Shown piece by piece: positions 17,566 through 26,191 of a stretch of 52,126 bases of DNA. Each line of letters begins with the position of its first letter. The first letter of the stretch is position 1. The DNA lies in contig JAFXDF010000024.1 of assembly GCA_017521295.1 (NCBI GenBank), positions 1 through 52,126 of the forward strand. Direction: 5' to 3'. A program made the translations under genes and the position numbers. This DNA is from Clostridia bacterium (GTDB taxonomy: Bacteria > Bacillota > Clostridia > Oscillospirales > Butyricicoccaceae). The notes below the pieces were generated by a model. The model was not told the DNA's origin. It saw only the letters and a list, made by a program, of their open reading frames with translations, and did no database searches.

Positions 17566-18100
17566 ATGTTCTGTCCTCTTTTAAAACGGCGTACAGCACG
17601 GCATCCAGGAACTGACCGTCCTTGCAGTATTTCTGCCGCATGAGGCCCTCTTTCTTCATGCCGGCCTTTTCCATCACCTTGCCGGAGGCCGGGTTGCGGG
17701 CGAAATGGTCGGCCTCCACCCGGTTGAGCCCCAGGTCGTCAAAGCAAAAGTCGATGACCCGCTTCAAAATCTCGGTCATGTAGCCCTTGCCCCAGGCCCG
17801 TTCGGCCAGGTAATAGGCCACCGTGCCGGTGTGGAATCTGCGGCTGACGGTGAGCATCACACGGCCCACGCAGCGGCCATTTTCCCGGACGGCCCATTGA
17901 TGAAAGTCCTCTTTGGTGTCATAGCCCTCCAGCAGCCACTGGATGTTCTCACGCACCTCTTCGGTGGTTTTGTTGGGGGTGATGAACAGATTGCGGCAGA
18001 CCGCCTCGGTGTAAAGCTCGTCCCGGACGGCGGCAACATCCTCCAGGGTGAACCGGTCCAGGGTCAGATGTTCGGTGTGCAAAACGGGGGTATTTTCCAT
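17564..18100 (-). CDS. GNAT family N-acetyltransferase (RimJ/RimL-like)
   Basis: A 178-aa acetyltransferase of the RimJ/RimL type. The acetyl-CoA loop is seen as RAWGKGYMTEIL (R/Q-x-x-G-x-G/A) around residue 105, followed by GLNRVEADHFARNPASGKVMEKAGMKKEG, the typical motif B region with N-x-x-S. The substrate could be a protein N-terminus or a small amine. ATG at 18100 is chosen over the longer frame because AAGGAGGCC lies just before it. It follows the permease gene by 11 bp and is probably co-transcribed with it. Confidence 0.88.
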   Translation of the reverse strand: MENTPVLHTEHLTLDRFTLEDVAAVRDELYTEAVCRNLFITPNKTTEEVRENIQWLLEGYDTKEDFHQWAVRENGRCVGRVMLTVSRRFHTGTVAYYLAERAWGKGYMTEILKRVIDFCFDDLGLNRVEADHFARNPASGKVMEKAGMKKEGLMRQKYCKDGQFLDAVLYAVLKEDRT

Positions 18101-18111
18101 GGGAGGCCTCC

Positions 18112-18963
18112 TTAAAATACCAGATGGACTGCCAGACCGCACAGGGCGGCAATGGCATAGAGCAGGGCCACGATCTGGATGTTTTCCCGCTTAGAGCGGT
18201 TCATTTTCAGCAGCACAGCCAGGCCCAGACCGGCGCCCGAGCACAGACCGGCCAGCAGGGAGCCGAAGCTGAGGCTGCCCGCCAGATAAAGCTGGGTGAG
18301 GGTCACCGACACGGCGCAGTTGGGGATGAGGCCCACCAGCGCCGCTACAAAGGGCTGCAGCAGGCGGCCCTTCAGCAGAATGGCGCCCAACAGCTCTTCG
18401 CCCAGCAGCTCGATGGCCAGGCCAAGGCCCAGATTCAGCAGAAAGATGTACAGCAGGATGTGGCCGGTGTGCCACAGGGCGGGCTTGAGGATGCCCGAGC
18501 CCTCTTCCTCACAGCCGCAGTCCTCGCACAGGTCAAACAGCTCCCGGGGGCGGCCCCAACGGCTCATGTAAAAGTCGATGGCGTAGCCGGCCAGAATGCC
18601 GATGACCACCTTGGCGCCCAGCAGGGGCAGGATCATCCCACGGCCCCCAGCGGCGCCCAGCAGCATGGGCAGGGCTTCGTCCGAGGTGGCCAGAAAGACC
18701 GCCAGCAGGGTGCCCCGGCTCAACAGACCGGCGGCAAATAGGTTGGAGGCGCTGGCTGAAAAGCCGCACTGGGGCACACAGCCCAGCAGGGCTCCCACCA
18801 GAGGACCGGCCTTGCCGATGCCCGAGATGGCCTTTTCCATCTTGGCGGAATGGTAGTGTTCGGCGGCCTCCATCAACAGATAGGCCAGGAACAGAAAGGG
18901 GACCGCCTTGGCGCTGTCCACCAGAGCGTGCTCCAAAATATGCAACAGTTCGTGTAAATCCAT
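18112..18963 (-). CDS. Putative heavy-metal/arsenic efflux permease (ArsP_2/DUF2899-like)
   Basis: A 283-aa polytopic membrane protein with about eight to ten hydrophobic segments in two similar halves. Each half contains a conserved small-residue/Cys motif: GALLGCVPQCGFSAS in the first and ALVGLIPNCAVSVTL in the second; TSDEALPMLL follows the first. The central loop carries CEDCGCEEE, a likely metal-binding patch. This pattern matches the family annotated as putative ten-TM heavy-metal exporter; reported substrates vary (arsenic, manganese), so the ion is uncertain. ATG at 18963 has GAGG eight bases upstream. Confidence 0.75.
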   Translation of the reverse strand: MDLHELLHILEHALVDSAKAVPFLFLAYLLMEAAEHYHSAKMEKAISGIGKAGPLVGALLGCVPQCGFSASASNLFAAGLLSRGTLLAVFLATSDEALPMLLGAAGGRGMILPLLGAKVVIGILAGYAIDFYMSRWGRPRELFDLCEDCGCEEEGSGILKPALWHTGHILLYIFLLNLGLGLAIELLGEELLGAILLKGRLLQPFVAALVGLIPNCAVSVTLTQLYLAGSLSFGSLLAGLCSGAGLGLAVLLKMNRSKRENIQIVALLYAIAALCGLAVHLVF

Positions 18964-18994
18964 TGTGTAACCTCGCAAAATCAGATAACAATTT

Positions 18995-19024
18995 ATTATA
19001 CAACAAACAGGGACGGGTTTGCAA
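18995..19024 (-). promoter_or_regulatory. Promoter of the permease-GNAT operon
   Basis: Leftward TTGCAA (19019-19024), an 18-bp spacer and a perfect TATAAT (complement of 18995-19000) lie 31 bp upstream of the permease ATG. Confidence 0.75.
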
Positions 19025-19066
19025 TCATGAACCTGAAATTTATTTTTCGGGAGGGTTCGTCATTAT

Positions 19067-19133
19067 ATACCGAAAAAGTATACTAAAATTATATATTTTG
19101 GGTATTGCATTTTACATAAATACCAGATATAGT
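19067..19133 (+). promoter_or_regulatory. Promoter and inverted repeat upstream of nrdJ
   Basis: TTGCAT (19105-19110), a 17-bp spacer and TATAGT (19128-19133) form a good sigma-A promoter. Abutting the -35 is an imperfect inverted repeat, ATACCGAAAAA (19067-19077) and ATTTTGGGTAT (19095-19105), enclosing an AT-rich core with TATATA. NrdR boxes of RNR genes are AT-rich palindromes of this general kind, but neither arm fits the NrdR consensus well, so the regulator is left open. No cobalamin riboswitch is seen. Confidence 0.6.
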
Positions 19134-19174
19134 TATCATGGTAAGAAATTTGAAAAATAAAGGAGTTTTGAAAT

Positions 19175-21463
19175 ATGGCAATGACCGATATCAGCAGCAA
19201 CGCCATGGAAGTCCTCAGGCGCCGCTATCTGGCCAAGGACGAAAACGGCAAACCCGTGGAAACGGTGGAGCAGATGTTCCGCCGGGTGGCCGACGCCGTG
19301 GCCGCGGCTGACGCAGAATACAGCGACAAGGCCTGCATCCAGGGCCTTTCCGACGCCTTCTTCGAGCTGATGACCAGCCTGAAGTTCCTGCCCAATTCTC
19401 CCACGCTGATGAACGCCGGCCGCCCTCTGGGCCAGCTGAGCGCCTGCTTCGTGCTGCCCGTGGGTGACAGCATGGTGGAGATCTTTGACACCGTGAAGAA
19501 CGCTGCCCTCATCCATCAGTCGGGCGGCGGCACCGGCTTCTCTTTCAGCCGCCTGCGTCAGGCTGGCGCCACCGTCCGCTCCACCGGCGGCGTGGCCTCC
19601 GGCCCTGTCAGCTTCATGCGGGTGTTCAACATGGCCACCGAGGCCGTCAAGCAGGGCGGCACCCGCCGGGGCGCCAACATGGGCATCCTTCGCGTGGACC
19701 ATCCCGACATCGAGGAGTTCATCCGCTGCAAGAAGGACAACGCCGACATCACCAACTTCAACCTGTCTGTGGGCCTCACCGAGGCCTTTATGGAGGCTGT
19801 GGAGAAGAACGAGGATTATGACATCCTGGATCCCCGCACCAAGGAGCCCTGCGGCAAAAAGAATGCCCGCAAGCTCTTTGACGAGATCGTGGAGGCCGCC
19901 TGGTCCAACGGCGAGCCGGGCATCATCTTCCTGGACCGTCTGAACCGCGACAACGTGGTGCCCTCCCAGGGCGAGATCGAGTCCACCAATCCCTGCGGCG
20001 AGCAGCCCCTGCTGCCCTATGAGAGTTGCAACCTGGGCTCCATCAACCTGGTGAAGATGCTGAAAAAGACCGAGTACGGCTGGGAGATCGACTATCAGGA
20101 GCTGCGCAACACCATCACCCTGGCGGTGCACTTCCTGGACAACGTCATCGACGTGAACAACTATCCCCTGGAGGAGATCGGTAAGGTCACCCGCTCCACC
20201 CGCAAGATCGGTCTGGGCGTCATGGGCTTTGCCGACCTGCTGCTGTACCTGGGCATCCCCTACAACTCCAACGAGGGCGTGGATCTGGCCGATCATTTGA
20301 TGGGCTTCATCAACGAATGCGGCCACCGGGCCAGCCAGGAGCTGGCCGCCCTGCGGGGCAGCTTCCCCCTGTTCGGCGAGTCCATCTACAAGGACGGCCC
20401 CGCCCTGCGCAACGGCACGGTGACCACCATTGCCCCCACCGGCACCATTTCCATGATCGGCGGCTGCTCTTCGGGCATCGAGCCCATCTTTGCCTTTGCC
20501 TACATCCGCAACGTGATGGACGGCACCCATCTGGTGGAGGTCAACCCCGTTCTGCTGGAGACCCTCAAGGCCCGTGGCCTGTACAGCGAGGCGCTGATGG
20601 AGCGCATCGCCCGGGAGGGTACCATCGCCCACATCGAGGAGATCCCCGAGGATATCCGTAAGGTCTTTGTGTGCGCCCACGACGTGTCGCCCCTGTACCA
20701 CACCCGGATGCAGGCCGCCTTCCAGAAGCACACCGACAACGCCGTGTCCAAAACTGTCAACTTCCGCTCGGAGGCCACCAAGGAAGAGGTGGAAGAGGTC
20801 TACCGCCTGTCCTATCAGCTGGGCTGCAAGGGCGTCACCATCTACCGTGACGGCAGCCGCGACAGCCAGGTGCTGAACATCGGCAAGGTTTCCGGCGAAG
20901 AAAAGGCCGAGGCTCCCGCCGCTCCCGTGTTCACCGAGGTCAAGCCCCGGCCCCGGCCTGCTATCACCCAGGGCTTTACCGAGCGGGTGAAGATCGGCTG
21001 CGGCAACCTGTATATCACCGTCAACTATGACGAAAACGGCATCTGCGAGGTGTTTACCTCCACCGGCAAGGCCGGCGGCTGCCCCTCTCAGAGTGAGGCC
21101 ACCGCCCGTCTGGTGTCGGTTGCCCTGCGTTCCGGCATCTCGGTGCAGGAGATCTACGATCAGCTGAAGGGCATCCGCTGCCCCTCCACCATCCGTCAGC
21201 AGGGCATGAGCTGCACCTCCTGTCCCGACGCCATCGCCAAGGTGGTGGCCAAGGTGGCCAAATATATCGAGGAGCACAAGGCGGGTGCCTGCCCCCAGCC
21301 TATGGAGGCCGAGCGCAGAACCCCCGTCACTCATGCCCCCAAGGCATCCGCTGCCGGTATTTCCTCTGACAATATGCATTTCTGCCCCGAGTGCGGCGCC
21401 AAGCTGGAGCACGAGGGCGGCTGCGTCATCTGCCGCAGCTGCGGCTTCTCCAAGTGCGGTTAA
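19175..21463 (+). CDS. nrdJ: Adenosylcobalamin-dependent (class II) ribonucleotide reductase
   Basis: A 762-aa enzyme that reduces ribonucleotides using a B12-derived radical, independent of oxygen. The ten-stranded barrel includes LSACFVLPVGDSM (active-site Cys), the finger-loop motif NPCGEQPLLPYESCNLGSINL with the N-x-C-x-E pattern, and IAPTGTISMIGG. The C-terminus carries the CTSCPD motif and a zinc-ribbon CPECG...CRSCG typical of this subclass. AAAGGAG precedes the ATG. It depends on a cobalamin supply, suiting a strict anaerobe. The HAD phosphatase gene follows 10 bp later but has different base composition. Confidence 0.95.
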   Translation: MAMTDISSNAMEVLRRRYLAKDENGKPVETVEQMFRRVADAVAAADAEYSDKACIQGLSDAFFELMTSLKFLPNSPTLMNAGRPLGQLSACFVLPVGDSMVEIFDTVKNAALIHQSGGGTGFSFSRLRQAGATVRSTGGVASGPVSFMRVFNMATEAVKQGGTRRGANMGILRVDHPDIEEFIRCKKDNADITNFNLSVGLTEAFMEAVEKNEDYDILDPRTKEPCGKKNARKLFDEIVEAAWSNGEPGIIFLDRLNRDNVVPSQGEIESTNPCGEQPLLPYESCNLGSINLVKMLKKTEYGWEIDYQELRNTITLAVHFLDNVIDVNNYPLEEIGKVTRSTRKIGLGVMGFADLLLYLGIPYNSNEGVDLADHLMGFINECGHRASQELAALRGSFPLFGESIYKDGPALRNGTVTTIAPTGTISMIGGCSSGIEPIFAFAYIRNVMDGTHLVEVNPVLLETLKARGLYSEALMERIAREGTIAHIEEIPEDIRKVFVCAHDVSPLYHTRMQAAFQKHTDNAVSKTVNFRSEATKEEVEEVYRLSYQLGCKGVTIYRDGSRDSQVLNIGKVSGEEKAEAPAAPVFTEVKPRPRPAITQGFTERVKIGCGNLYITVNYDENGICEVFTSTGKAGGCPSQSEATARLVSVALRSGISVQEIYDQLKGIRCPSTIRQQGMSCTSCPDAIAKVVAKVAKYIEEHKAGACPQPMEAERRTPVTHAPKASAAGISSDNMHFCPECGAKLEHEGGCVICRSCGFSKCG

Positions 21464-21473
21464 ATCCCGGCGC

Positions 21474-21986
21474 ATGAAGAAAATCGCCTTTCTGGACAGA
21501 GACGGCACCATCAACCGGGATTACCCCGATGAACAGTGGCGAAATGTCAAACACCCGGAGTTCCTTCCCGGCGCTATTGACGGAATGAAAAAGCTGCTGG
21601 AAAGCGGCTATGAGATCATCATTGTGACCAATCAATATATCATCCATGACGGAATTATCACCATGGAGGATTATTCTGCATACACAGAGAAATTTCTGAC
21701 AGAATTGTCACAGAACGGCATCGAAATCCTGCATATTTATTTTTGCCCGCACAACGATGCAGAAGAATGTCATTGCAAAAAGCCCAAGCCCGGTATGATT
21801 GAACAGGCGTTAAGGGATTACGACATTGACTTGAGCGCATCCATTTACTGCGGCGACAGTGAAGCTGATTATTTGTTGGCGAAGCAGTTCGGTCTCCCGT
21901 TTTATGGAATTGACTACGCGGGAGAGCAGAAAGATGTGAACCGCTGCACCAGCTTGTTGGATGTGTACAATGCCCTGTCATCCTGA
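21474..21986 (+). CDS. HAD-IIIA phosphatase, GmhB-like
   Basis: A 170-aa HAD hydrolase. Motif I is FLDRDGTIN, motif II TNQ, motif III lysine in KPKPGM and motif IV GDSEAD. The zinc-binding loop CPHNDAEECHCKKP is that of D-glycero-D-manno-heptose-1,7-bisphosphate 7-phosphatase (GmhB) and histidinol-phosphatase relatives. Without other heptose genes nearby the substrate is open. The ATG at 21474 has no clear ribosome site and may depend on coupling to nrdJ. Base composition is clearly more AT-rich than the neighbours, suggesting transfer. The last codons (Leu-Ser-Ser-stop) are formed by the beginning of the palindromic repeat at 21976, so the original C-terminus may have been replaced. Confidence 0.85.
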   Translation: MKKIAFLDRDGTINRDYPDEQWRNVKHPEFLPGAIDGMKKLLESGYEIIIVTNQYIIHDGIITMEDYSAYTEKFLTELSQNGIEILHIYFCPHNDAEECHCKKPKPGMIEQALRDYDIDLSASIYCGDSEADYLLAKQFGLPFYGIDYAGEQKDVNRCTSLLDVYNALSS

Positions 21987-22058
21987 GCGCAGCGCAGCGA
22001 AGTCGAAGGATCTCACGGTAAACCCGCCTTGAGATCCCTCGGCAGGCTCGGGATGACA
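21976..22058. repeat. 83-bp imperfect palindromic dispersed repeat
   Basis: The element starts TGTCATCCTGAGCG and ends CGGGATGACA, its imperfect complement, with internal GGATCTCA and TGAGATCC arms pairing as well. The whole folds as one long hairpin. The phrase GAAGTCGAAGGATCTC with TGTCATCCTGAG ends is a dispersed intergenic repeat type that I recognise from many Firmicutes genomes. It supplies the stop codon of the upstream HAD gene. Confidence 0.8.
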
Positions 22059-22072
22059 AAACAGAAACACAA

Positions 22073-22106
22073 AACCCCCGGAACGATGTGTTCCGGGGGT
22101 TGGTTT
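22073..22106. terminator. Bidirectional terminator between the HAD gene and asd
   Basis: AACCCCCGGAAC and GTTCCGGGGGTT form a 12-bp perfect stem around a five-base loop (22073-22101), with TGGTTTTT on the right and A-rich sequence on the left, so it can serve both convergent units. Confidence 0.88.
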
Positions 22107-22114
22107 TTGCTTGT

Positions 22115-23122
22115 TTACTTGGCGTTTGCCAGCAGCTGGAGGATCTGCACGGCGTTGGCGGCGGCGCCCTTTCTGACCTGGTCGCCACAGCACCACAGGT
22201 TCAGACCGGTGCCGCAGGTGAGGTCCTCACGGACGCGGCCTACCCAGACCAGATCCTGGTCGGAGGTGTCCAGGGGGGTGGGGTAATCCCGGCCCTCGAA
22301 GTCGGTGACCAGCTTGCAGCCGGGGAAGGCGGCGATGGCGGCGTTGGCCTGCTCAACGGTGATCTTCTCCTTGGTTTTGACGGTGACCGAGATGGAGTGA
22401 GAGCGCATGACGGGCACCCGGACGCAGGTGCAGCTGACACGCAGATGGGGCAGGTGCAGGATCTTCTGACCCTCGTTCTGCATCTTCATCTCTTCCTGGG
22501 TGTAGCCGTTGTCCAGTACGTCGCCGATGTGGGGGATGACGTTGCAGGCGATCTGATGGGGGAAGGTGCTGCGCTGGGGCTCTTCGCCTTTGGAAAGGGC
22601 CTCCATCTGGCTTTCCAGCTCCTTGAGGCCGGCCTGACCGGCGCCGGAAACGGCCTGGTAGGTGCAGGCGGTCATGGCCTCAATGGGGGAAATCTTGTTG
22701 AGGGCAGCCACCGCCATCAAGGTGATGATGGTGGAGCAGTTGGGGTTGGAGATAATGCCCTTGTTCTTCAGAGCGTCCTCGCCGTTGACCTCGGGGATGA
22801 TCAGAGGCACGTCGGGATCCAGGCGGAAGCTGGAGCTGTTGTCCACAAAGACGGCACCGGCCTTGACAATGTGGGGGGCAAACTTCTTTGCCATGCCGCC
22901 GCCCACGGCGCCCAGAACGAAGTCCATGCCCTCAAAGCTCTGCTCGGTGGCTTCCTGGACCAGAATGTCCTGGCCCTTGAAGGGGACGGTGCTTCCCACC
23001 GATCTGGCAGAGGCCAGGGGACGGAGGGTGCCAACGGGGAAGTCATACTCCTCCAGGATCTTGAGCATTTCACGGCCTACGGCGCCGGTAGCGCCCAGAA
23101 TGGCTACATTAAACTGTTTCAT
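22115..23122 (-). CDS. asd: Aspartate-semialdehyde dehydrogenase
   Basis: A 335-aa enzyme reducing aspartyl phosphate to aspartate semialdehyde with NADPH, the branch point to lysine/m-DAP, threonine and methionine. The N-terminal Rossmann loop is ILGATGAVG, the catalytic cysteine is Cys129 in SNPNCSTI, and the GAGQAG and R/H catalytic region (RVPVMRSHS) follow. ATG at 23122 is preferred to an upstream frame that overlaps lysC, because GAGAGGAG precedes it. It is the last gene of the hom-lysC-asd operon, 17 bp after lysC. Confidence 0.95.
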   Translation of the reverse strand: MKQFNVAILGATGAVGREMLKILEEYDFPVGTLRPLASARSVGSTVPFKGQDILVQEATEQSFEGMDFVLGAVGGGMAKKFAPHIVKAGAVFVDNSSSFRLDPDVPLIIPEVNGEDALKNKGIISNPNCSTIITLMAVAALNKISPIEAMTACTYQAVSGAGQAGLKELESQMEALSKGEEPQRSTFPHQIACNVIPHIGDVLDNGYTQEEMKMQNEGQKILHLPHLRVSCTCVRVPVMRSHSISVTVKTKEKITVEQANAAIAAFPGCKLVTDFEGRDYPTPLDTSDQDLVWVGRVREDLTCGTGLNLWCCGDQVRKGAAANAVQILQLLANAK

Positions 23123-23139
23123 GGAAAAAACTCCTCTCT

Positions 23140-24456
23140 TTAACCGGCAAACTCGTCGTAGAGCAGGCGAATGGCGGCTTCGTAATCTTTGTTGTCCACG
23201 CCCACGGTGATGGAGATCTCGTCGGCCGACTGGTTGATGGTGCGGATGTTGATGCCGTGGCTGCCCAGGCACTGGAAGACCTTGCCCGCGGTGCCGGGAC
23301 GGCAGGTCATTTTGCGGCCAACCAGGGCCACCAGAGCCATGCTTTCCTCCAGACGGAGGGATTCAGGCTCGCAGATGCGCTGGATCTCGCCCATGACTTC
23401 AAACAGACGGTCGCTGAGCACCGAAGTGGCAGCCACCAGAGCGAAGGTGTCCAGACCCAGGGTGATGTGCTCGGCGGGGATGTTGCATTTTTCCAGCACC
23501 TTGAGGCACTGCTGGAGGCACACATTGGTGTTCATGTTGGTCTTTTTCATGGTGAGCACCGAGAAGTTCCGGCGGCCGGAAATACCGGTGATGAAGCGGT
23601 CCTGCTCCTTGTCGGCCTGTTCCAGGTCGGCCACGATCATGGTGCCGGGATCCTGGGGCCGGTTGGTGTTGCGGATATTCAGGGCGATGCCCTTTTCCCG
23701 CACGGGGTGGATGGAATCTTCATGGAGTACCGAGGCGCCCATAAAGGCCAGCTCCCGCAGCTCATCGTAGGTAATGCACTCGATGGGGTCGGGGTTTTCC
23801 ACGATGCGGGGATCAGCCATCAGGATGCCCGACACGTCGGTCCAGTTTTCATACACATCGGCGTCCACTGCGGCGGCAGCCAGAGCACCGGACACATCGC
23901 TTCCGCCCCGGCTCATGACTTTGATCTTGCCGGTGGGCACGCTGCCGTAAAAGCCGGGAATGACGATACCCCGACCCTGGGAGGCGGCATTTCGAATGGC
24001 ATCGTAGGTCTTTTCCAGATCGAACTGGCCGTTGTAGCTGAAGAAGACACACTCGGTGGCATCCACGAACTCATAGCCCAGATATTCGGCCATCAGCCGG
24101 GCGGTAAAATACTCGCCGCGGGAGACTAGCTCATCCACCGAGGTGTCCCGGCTGAGATTGGCACGCAGAGCGGCAAAATCTCCCTCCACATCGTAAGCCA
24201 GACCCAGATCGTTACGGATCTCCACAAAGCGCTCCTGAATGAGCTGCAGGATGCTGTCGCAGGGCACGCCATAGGTCAGATGGGCGTGGCAGAGGTACAG
24301 CAGATCGGTGAGCTTGTGGTCTTCGGAACTGCGCTTGCCGGCAGCGGATACCACCACGATGCGGCGGGAGGGGTCGGACTCGATGATCCCCTTGACTTTT
24401 TTAAACTGAGCGGCCTCGGCAACGGAGGAGCCGCCAAACTTGGCTACTTTCAACAT
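23140..24456 (-). CDS. lysC: Aspartate kinase
   Basis: A 438-aa kinase phosphorylating aspartate. The nucleotide-binding start is VAKFGGSSVA, the kinase core includes GRGIVIPGFYGS and RGGSDVSGALAAAA, and two ACT regulatory domains occupy roughly residues 295-438. Aspartate kinases are normally feedback-inhibited by lysine and/or threonine through these ACT domains. It starts three bases after the hom stop. It feeds asd (next gene) and hom (previous gene), a complete route from aspartate to homoserine. Confidence 0.95.
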   Translation of the reverse strand: MLKVAKFGGSSVAEAAQFKKVKGIIESDPSRRIVVVSAAGKRSSEDHKLTDLLYLCHAHLTYGVPCDSILQLIQERFVEIRNDLGLAYDVEGDFAALRANLSRDTSVDELVSRGEYFTARLMAEYLGYEFVDATECVFFSYNGQFDLEKTYDAIRNAASQGRGIVIPGFYGSVPTGKIKVMSRGGSDVSGALAAAAVDADVYENWTDVSGILMADPRIVENPDPIECITYDELRELAFMGASVLHEDSIHPVREKGIALNIRNTNRPQDPGTMIVADLEQADKEQDRFITGISGRRNFSVLTMKKTNMNTNVCLQQCLKVLEKCNIPAEHITLGLDTFALVAATSVLSDRLFEVMGEIQRICEPESLRLEESMALVALVGRKMTCRPGTAGKVFQCLGSHGINIRTINQSADEISITVGVDNKDYEAAIRLLYDEFAG

Positions 24457-24459
24457 AGT

Positions 24460-25605
24460 TTATTCCTCGATCCCTGCAAAAAATACCTGTGCGCCTTTAT
24501 CACGGAGGGCGGCGACGGTGTCATGCATTTCTTTAACGGTGACGGATTTGGTGATGACCCGGGCGACGCCGTCGGCTACGGTGACCTTGTCACAGGGCAG
24601 CATCCCGGCAAAGGCCTCGGGCAGACGGACATAATAGGGGTGGCCGCAGCCGGAGCAGTCGGCGGTGACCCGGGCGCAGTTTTCAGGCATCATCACCCGC
24701 TGGCCGGACACCACGTCGGACAGATCCCGCAGCACGGCGGAGGCGGTGGGGAAGCGGCCTGCGCCCTGGCCCATGAGCACGATGTCGCCGGCGCACTTGG
24801 CCTCGTAACGGGCCAGGTTGTAGTTATCCTTGACGGCGCATTCGGCGGCGGAGGCGGGCACCAGAGTGGGTTCCACAAAGGCAAAGACGGTGTCGGCCAC
24901 CGGGCCGCCCTTGGCCACCAGACGGCAGGTGTAGCCCAGGGACTGGAAGTGCTTCACATCGGCGGCGGTGAGGTTTTGGATGCCCTCGTTGTACAGGCCC
25001 TGGGCAGGCAGCTTTTCAAAAGCCACGGCACAGGCCAGCATGATCTTTCGCAGAGCGTCCAGACCGGATACATCGGCGGTGGGATCGGCCTCGGCATAGC
25101 CCAGCTGCTGGGCATCTTTGAGCACCTCGGCATAGTCGGCGCCGCGGCTCTGCATGGCGTCCAGCATATAGTTGGTAGTGCCGTTGAGGATACCGCCCAC
25201 GGTGAGGATCTCATCGCTCTGGGTGCTCAGTGCCAGATTGTGCAGGAAGGGCACGCCGCCGCCGCAGGCGGCGCTGAACAGAAAGGCCACACCCTTTTCC
25301 CGGGCCAGATTTGCCAGTTCGGGGCCGCACTCTGCCACCAGGGCCTTGTTGGCGGTGACCACGTGCTTGCCGGCCAGAAGGGCCTGCTCCACCCAGGTGC
25401 GGGCCGGCTCGATGCCGCCCAGCACTTCCACCACGGCACCCACGGTGGGGTCGCCGGTGATGGCGGTAATATCGGTGACTTTGTATGCCGCATCGTCCTT
25501 ACCGGGACGGACCAGCACGGCGCCGGGCTCCAGGCCACGGGCGTGCCGCAGCATTTCATAAACGCCCTGGCCAACGGTGCCAAAGCCTAAAACAGCAACT
25601 TTCAT
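24460..25605 (-). CDS. hom: Homoserine dehydrogenase
   Basis: A 381-aa NAD(P)-dependent enzyme reducing aspartate semialdehyde to homoserine. GFGTVGQGV is the N-terminal nucleotide loop; VVTANKALVAECG, GGVPFLHNLA, GILNGTTNYMLD and the catalytic region EADPTADVSGLDA are all present. The C-terminal ACT domain found in many homologues is missing: the protein ends soon after the catalytic domain and a short tail. The ATG at 25605 is preceded by TTGGAGG. It heads the operon with lysC and asd and is divergent from the ACT-domain regulator gene. Confidence 0.95.
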   Translation of the reverse strand: MKVAVLGFGTVGQGVYEMLRHARGLEPGAVLVRPGKDDAAYKVTDITAITGDPTVGAVVEVLGGIEPARTWVEQALLAGKHVVTANKALVAECGPELANLAREKGVAFLFSAACGGGVPFLHNLALSTQSDEILTVGGILNGTTNYMLDAMQSRGADYAEVLKDAQQLGYAEADPTADVSGLDALRKIMLACAVAFEKLPAQGLYNEGIQNLTAADVKHFQSLGYTCRLVAKGGPVADTVFAFVEPTLVPASAAECAVKDNYNLARYEAKCAGDIVLMGQGAGRFPTASAVLRDLSDVVSGQRVMMPENCARVTADCSGCGHPYYVRLPEAFAGMLPCDKVTVADGVARVITKSVTVKEMHDTVAALRDKGAQVFFAGIEE

Positions 25606-25647
25606 GGTAACCTCCAAGAAAAACGTGTGTCCGCGAATGAAAAACAC

Positions 25648-25695
25648 TTGTATTTTTGATGCAAACAGTGTATCATAGATACCGGAGAAAGACAA
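25648..25695. promoter_or_regulatory. Overlapping divergent promoters for hom operon and ACT regulator
   Basis: Rightward: TTGTAT (25648-25653), 17 bp, TATCAT (25671-25676). Leftward: TTGTCT (complement of 25690-25695), 17 bp, TACACT (complement of 25667-25672). The two -10 elements share bases 25671-25672, so polymerase binding at one should exclude the other. No T-box or lysine riboswitch fits in the short hom leader. Confidence 0.65.
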
Positions 25696-25750
25696 GCACT
25701 TTCCCATAGTAAATTTCAACAAAAATGCAGCAATACAGGGGGACTTTTCC

Positions 25751-26188
25751 ATGTTGGACAATTATTTGATCATTCATAAGAGTATTTTGCCCGATTATTA
25801 CGATAAGGTGCTGGAAGTGCGCCGCCTTTTGGAGTCGGGAGCTGTCCGCGAGGTGAGCCAGGCGGTGAAAAAGGTGGGCATCTCCCGCAGCACCTATTAT
25901 AAATACAAAGACTATATTCTGGAGCCCTCCGAGATGGCCACCGGCCGCAAGGCGGTGCTGTCGGTGATGCTCAGCCACGAGCCGGGAATTTTGTCCTCGG
26001 TGCTGGCCCATATCTCCGACCAGGGCGGCAGCGTGCTGACCATCACCCAGAGCCTTCCCATCCACGGCAAGGCCAGCGTCACCATCACCCTGGATATCAG
26101 CGGCATGCCCGGCCCCATGACCCAGCTCATGTCGGCTCTGGAAAGCAGCCCCGGCGTGGAGCATCCCCGCCTGGTTGCGGTGGAGTAA
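25751..26188 (+). CDS. ACT domain regulator, ThrR/PheB (UPF0735) family
   Basis: A 145-aa protein with an N-terminal helix-turn-helix-like segment (AVREVSQAVKKVGISRSTYYKYKDYI, about residues 33-57) and a C-terminal ACT domain (AVLSVMLSHEPGILSSVLAHI onward). This is the UPF0735 family; the Bacillus subtilis member has been described as a repressor of threonine biosynthesis genes. Divergent placement next to hom-lysC-asd with overlapping promoters supports the same job here: sensing an amino acid through ACT and repressing hom. That regulatory link is inference. A CAGGGGGA ribosome site precedes the ATG. Confidence 0.85.
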   Translation: MLDNYLIIHKSILPDYYDKVLEVRRLLESGAVREVSQAVKKVGISRSTYYKYKDYILEPSEMATGRKAVLSVMLSHEPGILSSVLAHISDQGGSVLTITQSLPIHGKASVTITLDISGMPGPMTQLMSALESSPGVEHPRLVAVE

Positions 26189-26191
26189 AGA

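Noticed and set aside
18964..19174. Cobalamin riboswitch upstream of nrdJ
   Set aside because: The region is short and AT-rich with no B12-box-like sequence, and the predicted transcript leader is under 40 nt.
25606..25750. T-box or lysine riboswitch in the hom leader
   Set aside because: The leader from the predicted start site is only about 55 nt, with no specifier stem or antiterminator.
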